DNA of 64,000 bases from Asterella californica (GCA_036924285.1 JAYKYS010000014.1:7688001-7752000); one strand, 5' to 3'. Counted from the stretch's first letter, positions 19,214 through 35,754 are shown. The notes: a model not told the origin generated them from the sequence alone. Numbers and translations: made by a program.

Positions 19214-22200
19214 GAATTCTATGTTTTTCTTTTTCCACAGACATCTGTAAAGAAGGACGTTTGATAGTTTGCAGTTTTTGTGAGGTTGTTTCAAGATTTA
19301 CGGAGGTTTTAAGCTATACTCTCAATCAGTGGAACCTCGGCTTGTGTTTCAGTTTGTCTGAACAAATGGTAGTGGGAATTCGAAGTTGGCTTGTTCGCTG
19401 TGCAAGAGCTTGACAGGTGCGAGGTCAGCACTCGTATCATGTTTCGTTGCATCCGGCATATGTCACCGTCAGATTGAATGTTGTCGGATCGATGTACATG
19501 TGTGTTTGCTACGGCACATCAGTAAAGACCAGTAATCATTTGAACTCAGAAGATCCACTTCACCACTGATCTGAGTCTGATCATGACTGCTGGCTCCTCG
19601 CACGAGATGGAAGCGGGTTGAACGATATGGAGCTTGAGGTAACTACCAAGTGAGTCAGAAAAGCAAACCTCAAACTGCAAGCTATCTAGGCATAACTAAT
19701 AAGTATATACTCACTGACAGATCTGTGGCCGTCAGCAAATTCACCACGACCAAATACCGAGGAAAACTGATTTGATCTTAGTAGTATAACATTGTCATGA
19801 TGGTCGTATATAATTGTTAAGGTGTTACGTTCTCGTAGGCAGCCTCTGCATGTAATGTATTATCTCAAGCTAGTATGCTATACATAACGATCAAGTCTGA
19901 TATCTGTAAGGCTGAGATGATTCGAGATGGAAAAGCTTGAACAGTCACAGGATATTAAGCAGCTCTTGCTGATTACATACCGTCTAGCTAGCAACGTCAA
20001 GTTAAACCTGACCTGTAGTTTTAAAACTCCACCGTTCGCATTAGAGTTCAGCAGTCCACAACAGCTAGCTTCAGCCGCTGCTCATGCTTTCAAGCTGACC
20101 TCACTAAGCAGAATACGGTAACCAGTCGCTCCTTAAGCTTAGATTCTTTTGCGGCTACTTCCACTGTCAAGAAATCATTCCTTCCGAAGGCGCAAGGCAA
20201 GTGACCACAGAGACGTGTCGTTTTGTGAGGATTCAGTCTCAGATATTCGTAGAAGCGAAAGTCTACTTGAATTACGAGGGTAGCGAACAAAATTACCGTT
20301 CATCTATATTGACACTGCTCGATTATCAGACTATCGAGTGTTCACTTTACGTAAAGAACGTAATTATACACTACGTCTTCTGAATCTACAGTTGGGTGAC
20401 AAGATAAAGTAATTAATAGATGTTAATAGATTTTATAATAAAAAAGAAAATGTAATTACATGTTAGTAATTATCCTGTTCGAGTTGTCTCTCTGTCCTGT
20501 TTGTATGAGAAGATGTATGTGTATGGAAGCCGCATGTATAATAATTATACATTAGTCCGTTGTTTTCCCGTTCACATGTTCGTAACTGTTTTGACTCCCA
20601 TGCCTCATCAGTACCAACTGGTATAACAGTAAAGTGCAGAAACACGACAACGGTAAGTTTTATGATTCTCGGTTGCTGATGCCATCGCAGCTAAGTCCTG
20701 TATAATCAGCCGATGGTGCAGAAGTTTAGACAGTCGTCCGAGCTACAGCTTCTTATATTTACTGATCGAAGAAGCTTAAGGTCAAGCGAAGGTTAAGCTT
20801 CGGATACAGATACAGCCTAAATCTTTGCGATCATCTCAAAAGATGACGGTAGGATTACCCTTTCATTTTTCCTTACATCGACTTTTCTTTTTTCTTGGCG
20901 TTAAGGGTCGCCCTGTAAACTTTTCCACACTTGTATCCGCGTGGCACAGGTGTTACCTTTTCTTTTCAGAGGTTGTAGGGAAGCCATGGACGAAACTATG
21001 GTATATTACAAAGTTCGACTGTACTCGGCTAGACGTGACTGCGTCACTATCTTATATCCTTTCAGACATTCGGAAATCTTCTCTCTTCACTTAGACACCT
21101 CTAATAGTAAAAAGACTTAGTTTAATGCATTCCCGTAACATCAAGCCAGAAGATGGGATGATGATCTACCGCAACCCTGGATTTCTGATGAGCAAGGATT
21201 ATCTCTAAAGAGAGTTGACGTGTAAGTAGAAAAGATCCCCACTAGTAAAGATCTCGAAGCCTCCCGTTTCATCACGCCAAAAGAGAGAAGAATATCTCTA
21301 CTAGTTCTAGACCTTCAAAACTTGGGTCGTCAGCCGAAGCAAACAAGATCTCCGAGCCTGTCACGCTGCTGAGCTTCAGTGTTGTCATCGTTCATCAGCT
21401 ATGTCTAGACTCTAGGCGGCTGCAGAAATGCCCACTGGGAAAGAGGCCTAAAAACAGGTCCAACAATATTCTGAAATAACACTAAAAATCAGCTTCAATA
21501 ATACTAGAAATAAGAAACATCGTATCAAAGAATCAAATAAGGACTCGCCATTTACCTTGATATAATCACTTATTCGAATGACATAACGATTCGTTAACGG
21601 ACACAATTTAGTTAGGTCGTCTTTTTAGGTCTTGAGATCTAGTTTGTTGGGTGCCGTGGGATAATCTCATTGTTATGTCATTTTTATGTGTAAGGCGCGG
21701 AACTATGCCGCTGTAATGTTTTGTTCAGGCTTCTTTTGAGCCCTCTTGGCAACGAGACTTTTTTATCTTCTATTTTACTTTTGTAATAATATTTATTGGA
21801 GAACTCAAAATTTAGTTATGTTTAATATTTATTTAGAAAATGCGTTTTATTTAGTAAGCTTCACTTTTGCTAAATTACGTGAAGCTTATTCAATTTTTGC
21901 CTGCGCCGCATGGACGTAAGTTCAAGAATTATTTATAATTTAGATTTGAATTAACTTCCCTAACTTGAGCCAGGTGAATAATCCAGCCTCCGATTCGGAG
22001 ATAATTCCCGAGTCCAAATTAATAACTCGAATAGTTCCATACTGAGAAATTTATGCTAAAGCACTATCCAGGTTCCAGATTTTCATTCTATGAGTATTTT
22101 AGTGGCTTTATAAGTCGTAAGGTCATCCTTGCCTTGAATTTGAATGCCATTGGATAAGATAGTGAATTAGAAAGCATAATGTACTAACTATTTCATACAA

Positions 22201-23753
22201 AATATTTGCATGGAGAGCTGCTTATTAGAATATCAGAACTACCAAGTTTGTTTAAACTTGGTAGTTCTGATATTTATAATAAGCAGTGTATAAAATAACA
22301 TAAATTTGAGTGTGAAAACCAAAGTAATGCATTATTTAAAGCGACTTTTGCATTTTAGGAGATTCTAATCTGCTACTGCCTCGAGGACACCCTCCGAAGG
22401 CATAATTCACTTCTGATAGTGCATTGGAGCAGCTCCTCTAACCAATTAGAGAAAACCTCCCTGCATTTAATCTTCTTACTACTCTCTAAGTTAATACATT
22501 CTTTGAAAAATCACAATAAAATTTGTGAACACAATATCATCATCATCATGACATGATGGTGACATACCATCATGACACTTTTCATAGATTCGACTTGCCG
22601 ATTTCCTTGTTATAACCTATGAATCTGTTTCATGCAATCTATATATTATTTTTAATATCAAAGATCCATTTAAAAAATTATATGGTGGCAAATTAATCTT
22701 TAAGATAAAGATCCTTTATTCCCTAACTCAAAAATAAAGATAAAACTATCTTTAACGCATGTATTTTAGGGGTGGAGATGCTCTTATCCTATACATCTAT
22801 GAGCATTCCATTCATCAGCCGTCCGTTTCTTTCTGAATTCTAAGTTCCAGAAGGAGATTCCTGAATCTTAAGACTCAAGCCATGTAAATTCTTAAGTATG
22901 GTAACTTGGAAGAGCTGAGGACAACGTCCTCCCGTACAAGAACGACTTTCATCTCTCACAAGAACAGCAACACCCGTTTCAACTTTGCTCTTGACTCCAA
23001 CATTGTAGTACACTTACGTACTCCCAAAAGCCAAAGCGAAGTGCCGACCGGGTCGACGAGAATTTACAGACGTGGGCAGATCACCTGCCGTCGATTTTAT
23101 CATCTCAGCGCCGCACAGTAGTCCGACGCAACTGTACCCTAAGAACAAGCAACATTGGGAACGGTGACAGGGGCCGGTACTGGAGCGAGGATGAGAGGAG
23201 ACGAGTTTATACAGTAAGTCCGGAGGCAGGAAAGGAAGCGGCAGGGTGGGGAACTGGGAGGGCCAGAGGACAAGGATAGATGGACCACACGAGAACTTGT
23301 CTGGGCTGACTCAGGGGACTCGACCTTCACTTCGTCTACCTACAGTGCGTAAACTTCAAACTTCGAGTGGGATTGAGAACAAGATTTGGCCGACTCGACT
23401 GTGCTCTGAGTGTGGGGATGCCGCGGATCAGCAAAATGCAGCCGATTCGGCCAGAATTAGATGGCAGATTGTCGTGATTCACGGATATACAGGCCTCGTA
23501 TCAAGACTCTGCGGGCTCGCAGGCAGCCGTAGTTTCTCCCTTTCGTCTTTCCTACCTCCTTCCGTGTGCTGCTTCAGCAATTTTCTCTCTCTGGTGGTGT
23601 GTGCTTGGGTGGTCGGTGGTACCGGTGTATCGAGCCCTGGTGTGGTTGCCGAGCTCTCTAAGTGTAGTGTCTGTCCGCGGAGCGACTGTTAGGGACTGTG
23701 AGGAGGTTAGTTCCAGGTTTTACGTGCTTGCCTGCTCTGTGATTCTTACAGCA
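19214..23753. other. No recognisable gene; spacer and AdSS upstream region
   Basis: Only short frames without motifs. The segment 21.6-22.8 kb is A/T-rich and contains the hairpin listed separately. From about 23.1 kb the sequence becomes more G/C-rich and leads into the adenylosuccinate synthetase gene, so 23.1-23.75 kb is its probable promoter and 5' leader. Confidence 0.45.
22218..22286. repeat. Long near-perfect hairpin (~33-bp arms, 3-4-nt loop)
   Basis: The left arm runs from CTGCTTATTA to ATCAGAACTACCAAGTTT; the right arm is its complement apart from a 2-nt bulge and one mismatch. It is set in A/T-rich DNA. It could be a tiny foldback/MITE or a small-RNA precursor. Confidence 0.8.
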
Positions 23754-26612
<2,859 letters not shown>

Positions 26613-29100
26613 TGTGGGATTTCTCTAGCATTTCCGAGGGCAATGGTGGCCGTTGCGTCATTTCTGGCATGATCATATTGGATAAAAAGTGTAAAACTTT
26701 ACGTGCCTCCTATGTGTGGAGAAATCGTGGCATGAGTCGAGCAAGTGATTAGTAGAGTAACTTACCATTCAAACGGGCAGAAGGTTTGGTGCATTATGTC
26801 TGTATCCAATCAAACGTAAGTTTCTGCCCAGAGGAAGCATTTTGAGGTTTTTGAGCGGGTACAACAGGGTTTTCGAAAGTAGAGTATGGAAGTCGCGGAT
26901 GCCGAATTGTCAACCACTGAGTGTAGAAATGCCGTGGTTTCTTTCTTTTTCCTATCAAACATTAGAAGTTTCAGACCAAATTTTGTTCCTGGTTGTTGTT
27001 ACAAATTGACCATTATATACACTACTCTCTTCAGAAGATTCGATATCGTCTGTTTGATGACGTAACTCTATTTAGCTACGTTTTCTTCTGGTTATACTTT
27101 CTCCTATGCTGAACTGCAAAGCTGGATCTTTCGTTAAACTGAGTATGGCCCTTCCGTAAGTCTTTCACAGCATTTTGCAGCATCCCCTGCTTTGTTTTGT
27201 TTCTTTGTCCTTCCTGATTTCCCTTTTGTTGAACAAATTCTCTTCAAAACTGCACTGGTAAGGTACGGTGGTGGTGTTAGTGGTTTCCATTGCACTGATT
27301 CGGAGTCCTTTTAGTATGTGAACTTGGGTTGGTTTGACGAAAGTGACCTGATGGCCCTTTAGAAGTTCGGACGAGAGATGGTTGTAGGACGGGCCGAAAC
27401 TTCGCCATCATTTGTGGTAGACTTACAGATGTTCTCTACATCTTAAGTCTCTCTGGTCTCCGATGTACGTTCTTGTTAGCGTCGTGTTCCGAGTTTCAGC
27501 CAAGAACTGATACCATGTCATCAGATTTCTCATTTTGAGGACGGTCAGTGCGGTGCACAGTTTTCGACGCTCGGTTTTACTTGTGCCTGCTTGTCATCCA
27601 TTATCCTGAACCGTTTTCGACAAACGGAGAAGACAGATACTATGTGCGAATGTACCACGTAATGGGTTTTTCATTTTTTATTTGGTCTTACCAGTGCCTG
27701 CTTCTGAGTTGGAGAAGATGAAACAGCGGCCGTGAACCTTGTGAGTTGGTGCCCCAACGGTGCTAGGTGTCAGAAGGAAACAACGGCCTGAATTTTGCCA
27801 GCTGCAGGATGAGAGCCGGACCTCTTGCCATGAGCAGGCTAAGATCGAAGAGATGAAGGCAGTCAGCTCTCGGAAGGAACACACTGTGGAGAGGGGTAAT
27901 TGTCTGGCTTGATGGAGGAGCCGGGGACCTATTACTATGCTTCTCTTACCTTGTATCTTAAGTGAGGAATTTCCCCGGTTTCCGGTTGTCACTCTCGAGT
28001 TGCAGTAGGAGAAGTAGTAACAGGAATGAGCACTACCTCTTAGGAGTCTAACCATTCTGTTCCTGAATGCGGATTGAACAGCAAGTGAATTTGGACAATA
28101 AGTTGTAAAGCCTTTTCTGTGCCTTTCGTGGTGTACTTCTCTCGCCTTGTACCTTCGTTTTCCCTTGGTCCTCAGGCTGACTCTCGTCTTGTTCCCGGCG
28201 CTGGTTTCTGCCCACCTGTTGCGGAGGTGTGCCCCGCACCTTTAACTATAGTCTACAGGTCGCCTTATCCGGATGCTGATGGATGACCGGGTTTGAAGCT
28301 GATAAAATGTCTCGTCTACCGAGTCCTAATGTTGATTGTCCTGTTCAGGGCTTGAGATGTTGGCCCAAGAGGGTCGAGAGAAGAAGCAAGTGAATAGGAA
28401 AATATTGCTTAGGAACTTCTCTACAGAACAATGGCACTTTAGAGCCTTAAGGTGACTCGGAGCAGGAGTCAAAAGAATGTGAAAACTCGTAGAAAGCGCA
28501 CATACGACTCAGAGCAGGAGTCAAAGAATGTGAAAACTCATAGAAAGCGCACATACGACTCAGAGCAGGAGTGCAAGAATGTGAAAGCTCAGAGAAAGCG
28601 CACATTCATGTCTCCTTGTTCTTTTGCATCGTGTCTATGACGCTCTAGGATGGAAGGTGCCGAGGAAACCTGCCGATCAAGAGGAGACTAGGATGCTTCC
28701 GAGTACTTCGAGGTAGAAACGAGTTGAAGTACTTTTGACAGAAACACGAACGCGTGACGGGTCTCAGATTCACCAGAGCCTAGTTATATGAAATCGCGAA
28801 CTAGAAGAAAGCCGGAGGCAGTGCCATGATCACGCCACGGTAAAAGCAACTGTAAGAGATATGAGTAGGCTATCCTTGCCACTCGACAGTAACCACATCA
28901 AGAAACTTAACCAAACATATAGCTAGAAAGTTCATTACCCTTACCGGGTAGTGCTTGATCTCCCCGTACCGTATCTTTATGTTCTCTTGAAAGTTTCACG
29001 CATAGCCGGCCCTACCCGAGATATACCCGGTGTGAAATGAAAGTAAATATCTAATATCATGACATCCGATAATTTCGAGCGATAGTTGTAACATTAGTTA
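26613..29100. other. AdSS 3' region and spacer; nothing recognised beyond one minisatellite
   Basis: The first few hundred bases are probably 3' UTR of the adenylosuccinate synthetase gene. Beyond that only unconvincing frames occur, such as a 125-codon minus-strand frame at 27678-28055 without motifs. Confidence 0.45.
28454..28608 (+). repeat. 51-bp minisatellite, three units, readable as 17-residue repeats
   Basis: Units start at GACTCGGAGCAGGAGTC (28454) and GACTCAGAGCAGGAGT (28506, 28557). Unit one has one extra A (52 bp). In the frame 28452-28640 the units read DSEQESKNVKTHRKRTY-like, very basic, but the ATG at 28452 begins within the array and there is no other support for a gene. Confidence 0.8.
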
Positions 29101-29133
29101 TACATCTATTTGAACGATGAAATGACATTTGTA

Positions 29134-29153
29134 ATAAGGGGAGTCAAAGTTAG
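29134..29153. mobile_element. Isolated Harbinger-type terminal sequence
   Basis: TAATAAGGGGAGTCAAAGTT at 29134-29153 resembles the terminal repeat GGGGTGTCAAAGTTA of the 9.1-kb element at 47632-56749, with one mismatch in the shared core, and lies next to a TAATA-like flank. The following ~80 bp also show partial similarity to the right end of that element. No partner end is seen nearby, so this is a relic at best. Confidence 0.35.
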
Positions 29154-31850
29154 AACCATTTTGGATATTTCTATCCCGGAGGGTGGAGTTCCGACTTCGG
29201 CCAGACATCCACGGACGATTTATACATTTGTAGAGGTTCTCCCAGGAAAAAGTCACTGATGTTTCACTTTTATTCGCTTTCTTGTCTGTTTCAGCTTTGA
29301 GTTGTTGCAGTGTGAAATTGAATAATGAGGCTATGAATTTCAACTGTCCGGGGTATGATGTTCTTGTCAGTTCAAATGACGCTTCTCGTGAACCGCAGTC
29401 TTATACACAGCGATATACGTTAATATATTCAGAATTTTCTCAACTCGTACTTGTGGGAATGCTTTCCCGTATCCATCCACACATTTCCCCACAACACCCC
29501 GATGCAGTTTGTACACCGGCACACCGTTCCTTTGTCTTTTCTTGGAGATACTCGTAGAAAGTACTGAAGACGTCAATCACCTTACTATGTAGCCAAATGA
29601 AACCTTTTCTGCAGTTGTTTCTGTTTCTGGTTGGGATCATTGCCCTCTACATAAACTATTCATTCTTGTGGGATAAGAACCACATTTATATGGAAAGGAG
29701 AAACAATCTGGCCCTGATTGTTATGCGACACACGATTACACGATAATCAAAACCAGAAGTCCTTGAATACGTAACTGATCTTGAAGTGTTATTGCAGGTA
29801 TCAAATGGATTCCAAATTTTCATCAAATACATGTAAATCGTTCCACTTAAAATGTTGATATAGATTTTTTTTTCATAAAAGAATATTTCTAGTGATAACC
29901 CTGCACATATTCTCCTTTATAATCTGCTGCAAGTGCAACAAAAGTTAGAACTTGGGAAACGTCAAAATATCTGTTTAATAGAGTAAAAGATCATCCTTAC
30001 AAGAATTTATTTCATAACGAACTACCGTCACCACAAACGTAAACTAAACCTGCTGATGATTACGTGATGGATTCGAAGTTGGTGTTAAAGATGATTGATT
30101 AACTTATTACACTCTGTATTATGAGACAAAAAATACAGATTAGCACGTGAACCACCTCTTTTCTCTCGTGATGATTTCATATGGGGGACATGTTTAAGAT
30201 GGAAACTCTGGCCAACATGTTACGTGACTCCTCTGCATTAAAGCAACTAATTCTGACTTAATTCACGATATAAGAATGACAATAAATGTAATTTACATTA
30301 ATGTGTAACTATACATACAGATTTCATTTTACTTTTTATTAGTACAGGTACTAATAATCTGTAGAAATTTACTTAGACCATACCTTTAATACGTTTGTTT
30401 AACTTGACTCCACTCTCTTTTTAAAATTGCTTTATTTTATCTCACCCATGACTTGCAACAGCAGGTTCATTGTCATAGAGAGACATTCCATGAGAAAGAT
30501 AATAGGGGCTGTTGTAGGCTCATGCGACTGCACAAGCCTATAACATTAGGGTTTGGACTTATAAGAAGATTACTGGAGAAAGATATGCAAATGATATCTA
30601 TATTTGAGTAGAACTTGTAACAAACAATTATGGGTTATGGAAAGAAGGTACAGGTCCTCTTTAAATATATAATCAAGTGAGATCAGTCTGTGCGTAACTA
30701 TGATAAATTTAAATAATAAATGTGATTGAAAAGAAAACAAATTACGTGAAAATAAATGACCAGGAAAATGATTGTAGCTCTTCAGGCTATGGGTCCCAGA
30801 GAAACTGACGTAACTAGACAACAGAGTATCTCAGCTGCCCCTACGTCCATATCCGTCCCGTGGACTTACGGTATAGTACAAAGTTACTTATGGATGCATA
30901 ACTGAGACCCTCTAATAGATTGCACGAGTTTATAATCTGTTGCACATGCACTTGAAATTCAACTTTTCGTATAGATACATAGCATAACTCCTTCCATATG
31001 ATTCATTTCCGAATGATATGACATTTTACTTGCTTAACCTGGGATTGCCAGTAAGGATGCGATCAAGTAAGGGAACCTTAATTAAGAGAGGTTTCACCCA
31101 TCTCTCTTACAGCACAAGCGATATAAAAATCTCAAATTCCCCTTGTATCACAGATACGGTAGATCAAGTGGTGTGACTCCATATTTCTGAAGACAAAGTT
31201 GCAAGTTCGAATTCTGGTGATGATAACAACTTTTGCTGGAAAATTTAAATATTTTCACAAGTTCAGGTGAAAGTTTTCAGAAAATAATTCTGGTGAAAAC
31301 AGATTTCAGTTTCAGACTAGTAGATAATTATTATTCTTCTCTGTAATGAGAGTATGCTCAATAGGAAAATTTTTCAAATTTAGAAAATAATATATTCTCA
31401 GTCGGTGATCCATATTGTAGTTTCTTCTTTTCTTTTGTTTCTTAGTCGTTAGATCTCAATTTAATAACATCTATGGTTCATTTTGTAGGTTTTCAAATTT
31501 TAATCATTTTGAGTCGTAGATAAATAAATTTTGACATATAATTACAGTTTCGGTGGGCTAGCCGTGGGAGCTAATCGCGAAAATTATTGCGACATGTCGT
31601 TTAAGATTATCCGATAAGCGTATTACGGGTGCGGCTAAGTAAATCGTAATAATCTCTGTCACAAGCATACGTAGAAGATGCCTCTCAACTGTTAGATGCC
31701 ATTCCATCCGTTGGCTATTCATTGCGTCTGTTGTTTCCATCAAAAAAAGTCTGTAACATATCGGCTACTGGTGGAAGATTCTTTGAATGTGGTTGGTCGC
31801 TATCTTTTCCGGCATGCCCTTCTGTCTGACAAATGCTACACATCGCCATA
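29154..31850. other. A/T-rich spacer without genes
   Basis: Short frames only on both strands. No splice-supported exon or RNA gene recognised. Confidence 0.5.
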
Positions 31851-32116
31851 GAGAGAGCCAGCGCTCGGGGCTAACCGGCATCCTTTGTATTCTCAACCGG
31901 CTGGAATTCTGAAAAGTCGGGTTTCCAGCGCTCGTACCCGGATTCGAAACCGGGACCAAAAAGATATAATTCGGATTATCGCTGTTCCTTTAACCAAGAT
32001 ACCGGTTTTTTTGCAACAACTTGTCCCTTCTCCTCGGATATTTAACAGGTTGTGCATGATGAGTTTCGGATTTACGTGGTCGATGCATACCTCCAGCCGG
32101 AAATTTACCGGGTTTA

Positions 32117-32356
32117 GGACACGTCAGGCGGATTTGTTTTCAACGGCTGAGATGTTCGGATCAGATCTGACGTTCAGGATTAATCGAATCGCACGGTTAA
32201 TCTCTAAGTAGAAGATCTGACGGTGCAGGACGGTTATTTACACGTTACACGGATTTGATTTAAACGGCTTAGATGTTTGGATCAAATCTGACGGTCTGGA
32301 TTAAATCAATCGCACGGTTGATAATTAAGTTGAAGATCTGACGGTGCAAGACGGTT
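32117..32356. repeat. ~120-bp imperfect tandem duplication in the hAT 5' region
   Basis: The block GGATTTG...AACGGCT...GATGTTCGGATCAGATCTGACG...GATCTGACGGTGCAGGACGGTT at about 32130-32235 recurs at 32251-32356 with scattered changes. It is subterminal in the hAT element and may hold transposase binding sites, as subterminal repeats do in other hAT elements. Confidence 0.8.
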
Positions 32357-32399
32357 GGGAGAACATTAGGACGATGCCGCGATTAGGGTAATGGGGTGT

Positions 32400-33300
32400 T
32401 TCGGGCAGCGGGAGTCGGGAGGGTCGAGTCTGGTCCAGTCGTCGAGACATTTTGGCAGTTCGCAAATCCTCTCTCGCCGCTGCGCTGCGCTTTTCTTCGG
32501 GGTTTATCGATTGCCTGTTTGCTTCAGACTCGTTCCAGGTTGTAGCGAGATTTGCTTTCTAATCCACTCGCCGCTGCACTTCCTTCGAGGTTCTATCGAT
32601 ACCGGATAGTCTACGTTTCCTTCGAGCTGCTATCGATATTGCATTTCCTTCGATTCCTTGCTGTGATTTCCGTTCTAGTCCGCTCACCGCTGCGATTTCC
32701 TTCCAGGTTCTGTCACTTCTGATCCGCTCCGCTTGTTGATCCGCTCCGCTTGTTGTTCTTCGAGGACTCTCCGAGGTGCGGGATGGTGCAGCAGCAGTCG
32801 AGATCGAGAGTCGAGGCTGTCACTGGAGATCCCCGTTGCAATTCCGCTGCTTCTAACTTGTTTTGTCTTGGAGGTGTCATCGAAGTTGGGTGCTGCCGCT
32901 GCCACACTATCTCACTGCCGCTGCTTGGGTCGCCATATCATCGAAGTTGGCTGCTGTTGCTGCTGCAATGGTGCTGCCGCTGCCGCTCGAGGTTCTGCAA
33001 CCCCGAAGAAAGTGTTGGGACGGTGGCAGTCTCGCCTTGTCTCGAGGTTTCTTCTCGGTTTTTCAACCTCGAAGGGGTGCTGTAGAACATCTTGAGAGGT
33101 GGACGGCGGTGCGGCAGCTGCAGAAGAGGTTTTGCAACCCCGAATCTCGAAGATAGTGCTCGGCCGGTGGCACTTCCGCCGTGTCTCGCGGTTTCAGCGA
33201 GATCGATCGAAGGATTCCAGTCGTGAGCCACCACTTCTTCCAGAGAAGATCTGATGGCTGCCGATGTGAGATCACTCGCTTGGTGTTGCCATCTTGATTG
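32400..33300. other. G/C-rich leader region of the hAT element
   Basis: Repeated CGCTGC and CTTCGAGGTT-type words over about 900 bp, with several overlapping low-complexity frames on both strands that I do not regard as genes. It is probably promoter and 5' leader of the transposase. Confidence 0.5.
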
Positions 33301-33529
33301 TCGATGCTGTTGTAACTCTAACGGGTCTGGTCTCCACTTACACTAACTGCTGGTACATTTCTTCCTGATAGGTGGATAACTATCCACAGTCTGTGGTCTG
33401 AGTCGAACTTGTGTATACAGGGTTGGTGTTTCTTTATTAAGATCATCTGGACGACTCAGGTTCCAGACTTATCGTAGTGTTCTTCTTACAGACTCGACCT
33501 CGTAGCTTGCTTCCTCTCCAATTGACAGC

Positions 33530-35754
33530 ATGAAACCCGGTGGAGGTAATTCTGAGAAGGGTAAGTTCGCGAAGAAACAGAAGACTCTATCTGGTTTCGT
33601 TTCAATTTCTTCATCTTCTATCTCGTCTACAGATATCGAGAAAGGAAAAGATCCTTCTGTTGTCGAGCATGTCCTTTCTAGAGTCGAGGCGCAGTGTAAA
33701 CTAGGGGATGATACTTGGTACGATTTGTTTGACTGGATACATTTCGATCGAGACCTCGGAAGAGTATTTTGTAAGGTATGTCGGGGTAAGAGTAAGTCAC
33801 CTTTTGCTCTATCTGGTGCTGTTAATGTCCGAGTCTCAGCCTTTCACGATCATGCGAGTACAACATTGCATAGGACTTTGGCTTGGGCTCAACACGAAGG
33901 AAAACAGGCTTTCAAGCAAGCATACGAAATAGCGAATAGGACTTGCAATCGGACGCTGCTTACTTTATTCCGTGCTGCTTACTTCTTGGTAGAGAATGTA
34001 TTGCATTCTCAAAGTTCCCGGTTCTTTGCAGAATGTTGAAAACTGTTTCATCTTATATGACAGACAGTATTTATCATGATGACAAGGCTTGCGTAGAGAT
34101 GATCAGCTGCATTAGCTCTGTTATGCAGAAACGTATACTTCTTCGAGTTCAGCGCAGTAGTTTTTTCGGTCTGATGTGTGATGAAGCGACTGATATTGCT
34201 GTGCATGGTCATTTGGTTATCTTTGCAACCTTCTTGGAAGAAGGACATGTGGTTACCGCCTTTCTTGGTCTGATTAGATTGTCCGAGAAGCATGCTGAGG
34301 CAATAACAGAAACTCTTCTCGAACTGATGAAGGTGTGGGGGCTGGAACATGAGAAGATGGTAAGTTTTGGTTCGGATGGAGCTTCAGTAATGACTGGTAT
34401 ACAGAACGGAGTTGCAACTCGATTGAAACGTATTGTCAATCCTTTTATGCTTATCTCTCATTGTGTTGCTCATCGTTGTAACTTAGCATTGTTGAAGGCT
34501 TCTAGACACATTTCGTGTGTGACCCTTAGTGAGGATGTAGATGACTTGATAAATGCAATAGCTCTGTACTTCAAGAGATCTACTAAACGAAAGGAAGGGT
34601 TAGAAACTTTACAGTCCGAATTTGCAGATTCTCGTAAGTTCTTAAAGCGTTATAATGGAACCAGGTGGTTGTCTCGTTGGAGTGCAGTAACTAGTCTCTG
34701 TGACTCTTTGGAGTCAGTTCTGTATTTTCTGTCTGAAGCGGATCCCACCGAAGATCATGGAGTAGGTGGTCAGCTTTTCAAGAAGCTGCGCTCTTTCAAG
34801 ACTGTGTACTGTCTGTTCTTTCTTGCTGATATTTTACAGTCTCTGAGTGTGTTGTCTCGGATATTTCAACAGAGATTTGTAGATGTTAGTACCATCGGTG
34901 CGTTGATTGCTACTGAAGTTGCTACCATCCGAATGCATTATACTGTCGATCCTAGTGTTAACCTCAATGCTTTCTTCATCAATGAAGATACTGGGTATCA
35001 TCTTTTGCCTGATTATGGTCCGGAAGGTGGCTTCTTGAAGCGCCTTCATTCAGAGATAAGAGGTACTTTCTTCCATTCTATTCAACTAGAGAGGGACCGG
35101 TTGGGAAGAGACTTGGAAGAGGCGGTGAGTTTCCAGAAGAGTTTTTCTGAGGCTATTTGTGCGCAGCTTATGGAGAGATTTTCTAACAATGATCTGGTTG
35201 GAGCATTTAAGATTTTATCTCCTTCACAGATGCCATCTCAACTAGTTCCTTTACACGAGTGAGGAAGTAAAGAAGTTAACCTTCTTTCTGCTCATTTTGG
35301 GACGGAGAAACATGTTAATGGGGTCTCACGAGCCCCTTGTGTGCAACCTGTTTCGGTTAAATTAGAGTTTCAACAGTTCAAAACTCACGCACATAGTGAG
35401 TTTAGGGAGTCCTCGTTTAAAGATCTGTGGGCGATGATAAGTTTTAGTGACACTTTGAAGTGTAAGTATCCACAACTCTCTATCTTGGCTGATATTGCTC
35501 GTGTTCACTATGTCTCTACAGCACACTGTGAGAGGGCATTCAGTATTCAAAGTGTTATCAAGACGAAGTACATGAATTGTCTCCAGATAACAAACTTGGA
35601 CAGTGTCATGCGTTTGAACTTAGAAGGACCTGAGGACTCTTTCGATGATCTGCTATCAGATGCAGTGGAGATCTGGAAGAGCACTGTCCACCATCGTCGC
35701 TTCGTTAATAATCCTCAGATTTACATGGTTGATGCAGAGAACGAGGATACTTAA
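33530..35754 (+). pseudogene. hAT-family transposase (ZBED/DUF4371-like), two lesions
   Basis: About 740 codons over two frames. The first part (33530 to about 34000) has a basic start, then a zinc-finger-like region (FCKVCRGKSK with HDHASTTLH). The second part starts in another frame near 34000 and carries the RNase H-like core: FFGLMCDEATDIAVHGH (first acidic residue), VSFGSDGASVMTG (second), a C/H motif SHCVAHRCNLALL, and RYNGTRWLSRW. A TGA at 35260-35262 interrupts it. The same frame then resumes with the C-terminal hAT dimerisation block (YVSTAHCERAFSIQS, then a TNLDSVMRL stretch) and ends at 35754. One frameshift and one stop in an otherwise well-kept protein indicate recent inactivation. 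Alternative splicing around the lesions is possible but unsupported. Confidence 0.9.

Noticed and set aside
31930..31965. tRNA-like T-arm (CCCGG, ATTCGAAA, CCGGG)
   Set aside because: Only one stem-loop, with an 8-base loop; no anticodon or acceptor stem could be built around it, and it lies inside the hAT element.
32684..33275. Several overlapping 60-120-codon frames on both strands
   Set aside because: Low-complexity CTGCCGCTGC sequence gives open frames on both strands; none has a motif, and they sit in the hAT leader.
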